This document shows, piece by piece, positions 6,080-6,734 of a DNA stretch of 6,734 bases. Source of the stretch: Alphaproteobacteria bacterium (GTDB lineage: Bacteria > Pseudomonadota > Alphaproteobacteria > Puniceispirillales > Puniceispirillaceae). The notes under the pieces are model-generated. The model had not been told where the DNA came from. It saw only the letters and a list, made by a program, of their open reading frames with translations, and searched no databases. The DNA lies in assembly GCA_022425565.1 (NCBI GenBank), contig JAKMFG010000200.1, forward strand, positions 1 through 6,734, in the 5' to 3' direction. The stretch's first letter is position 1; each line of letters starts with the position of its first letter. Both the position numbers and the translations under genes were made by a program.

Positions 6080-6734
6080 CGTCTGCTGCTGATCTTCATT
6101 TCCGGGTTTATCGGGGGTACCGGTGCTTTTTTCATCGGTGCCCCCATGCCCTATATGCTTGGCGGCATCTTTGGTGCTGCCTGCTTCGTGCTCTGTTACG
6201 AACGTGGCGGACGCAAGCTGCCGCAGGTCACGCGCTGGGTCCGGCTTGTGTTCATGTCAATGATCGGGGCGATGATCGGCTCGCGCTTTTCACCGGACAT
6301 CCTGGCGCTGCTGCCGCAATTCTGGATTTCGGCGCTGATGCTCCTCCCCTTCATCCTGATCGCTCATGCCGGCAGCTATGCCATCATGCGGTGGGGCGGC
6401 AAATATGACAGCCGTGACGCCTATTTCGCCTCGCTTCCGGGGGGCATTATCGATTCGGTCGTGCTGGCGGAAAAGGCCGGCGCCGACCTGCGCATCGTAA
6501 CCGCACAGCATTTCACCCGTATCATTCTTGTCGTGACCTCGGTGCCGTTGCTGTTCCTGTTTGTCGAGGGCGAGGTGGTGGGATCGCTTGCCGGCGAGAG
6601 CCTTGCGACCTCCAGCTATCAGCTTTCCGATGTCGGGCTGATCCTTGCCATTGCCGCGGTTGGCCTGGGGATCGGCCATCTGGCGCGGCTTCCGGTGGCC
6701 CATATGGTGGGTCCCTTGACCGTGGCCTTTGTGC
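6071..6734 (+). CDS. AbrB-family polytopic membrane protein (3' end cut by window edge)
   Basis: The first 221 residues are open to the edge of the window. The sequence is strongly hydrophobic, with membrane segments near 4-23, 27-43, 57-71, 85-107, 149-166 and 187-203. The key motif is SLPGGIIDSVVLAEKAGADL (121-140) followed by RIVTAQHFTRII (141-152). This is the conserved centre of the AbrB membrane family, annotated in databases as putative ammonia monooxygenase or AbrB regulator. It is unrelated to the Bacillus DNA-binding AbrB. The duplicated-domain pattern shows as APMPYMLGGIFGAA (24-37) and again as LPVAHMVGPLTVAF (207-220). Function is not established; a transport role is likely from topology. 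The ATG at 6071 lies 19 bp after tctA without a good ribosome binding site, so it is probably the next gene of the TTT operon. The frame is open upstream into tctA, but no better start is seen. Confidence 0.85.
   Translation, partial: MDPRLLLIFISGFIGGTGAFFIGAPMPYMLGGIFGAACFVLCYERGGRKLPQVTRWVRLVFMSMIGAMIGSRFSPDILALLPQFWISALMLLPFILIAHAGSYAIMRWGGKYDSRDAYFASLPGGIIDSVVLAEKAGADLRIVTAQHFTRIILVVTSVPLLFLFVEGEVVGSLAGESLATSSYQLSDVGLILAIAAVGLGIGHLARLPVAHMVGPLTVAFV

Noticed and set aside
1..6734. CRISPR arrays, tRNA or rRNA genes, insertion sequences, prophage or attachment sites
   Set aside because: No spaced direct repeats, cloverleaf-like segments, transposase motifs or terminal inverted repeats were found by reading both strands.

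Overview
The window reads as a carboxylate uptake-and-catabolism locus from a proteobacterium, most likely an alphaproteobacterium. The GC content is moderately high, genes are tightly packed with ATGA-type overlaps, and the tripartite tricarboxylate transporter (TTT), class III CoA-transferase and PDC-lactonase-like amidohydrolase are all common in alpha- and betaproteobacteria. The taxonomic call comes from general character only; the window has no rRNA or other marker gene.

Left half, minus strand (1-2730): a four-gene operon read right to left. It begins with a CaiB/BaiF family CoA-transferase (1564-2730). A metal-dependent amidohydrolase of the LigI/COG3618 type follows (689-1567, 4-nt ATGA overlap), then a small NTF2/SnoaL-like protein (301-699, 11-nt overlap). 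An 89-bp gap separates this from a RidA/YjgF family protein (1-211), which runs off the left edge.

Centre (2731-2904): a 174-bp divergent promoter region. It has a perfect TTGACA -35 box on the plus strand, overlapped by a short inverted repeat, and a strong ribosome binding site in front of the transporter gene.

Right half, plus strand (2905-6734): a TTT system in the order substrate-binding protein (2905-3879), strong intrinsic terminator (3897-3927), small 4-TM subunit TctB (3963-4469) and large permease TctA (4477-6051). After 19 bp comes an AbrB-family polytopic membrane protein (6071 onwards), cut by the right edge. A GGATCC-based hairpin covers the start codon of this last gene.

Working model (inference): the periplasmic protein captures an organic acid, TctAB imports it, and the divergent operon activates the acid or a product of it as a CoA thioester and opens a lactone or similar ring. 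The NTF2-like and RidA proteins have auxiliary roles. The substrate cannot be read from the sequence. All families are known ones. The points worth a second look are the arrangement, the control elements and the uncharacterised NTF2-like and AbrB-type partners; I found no clearly undescribed system.
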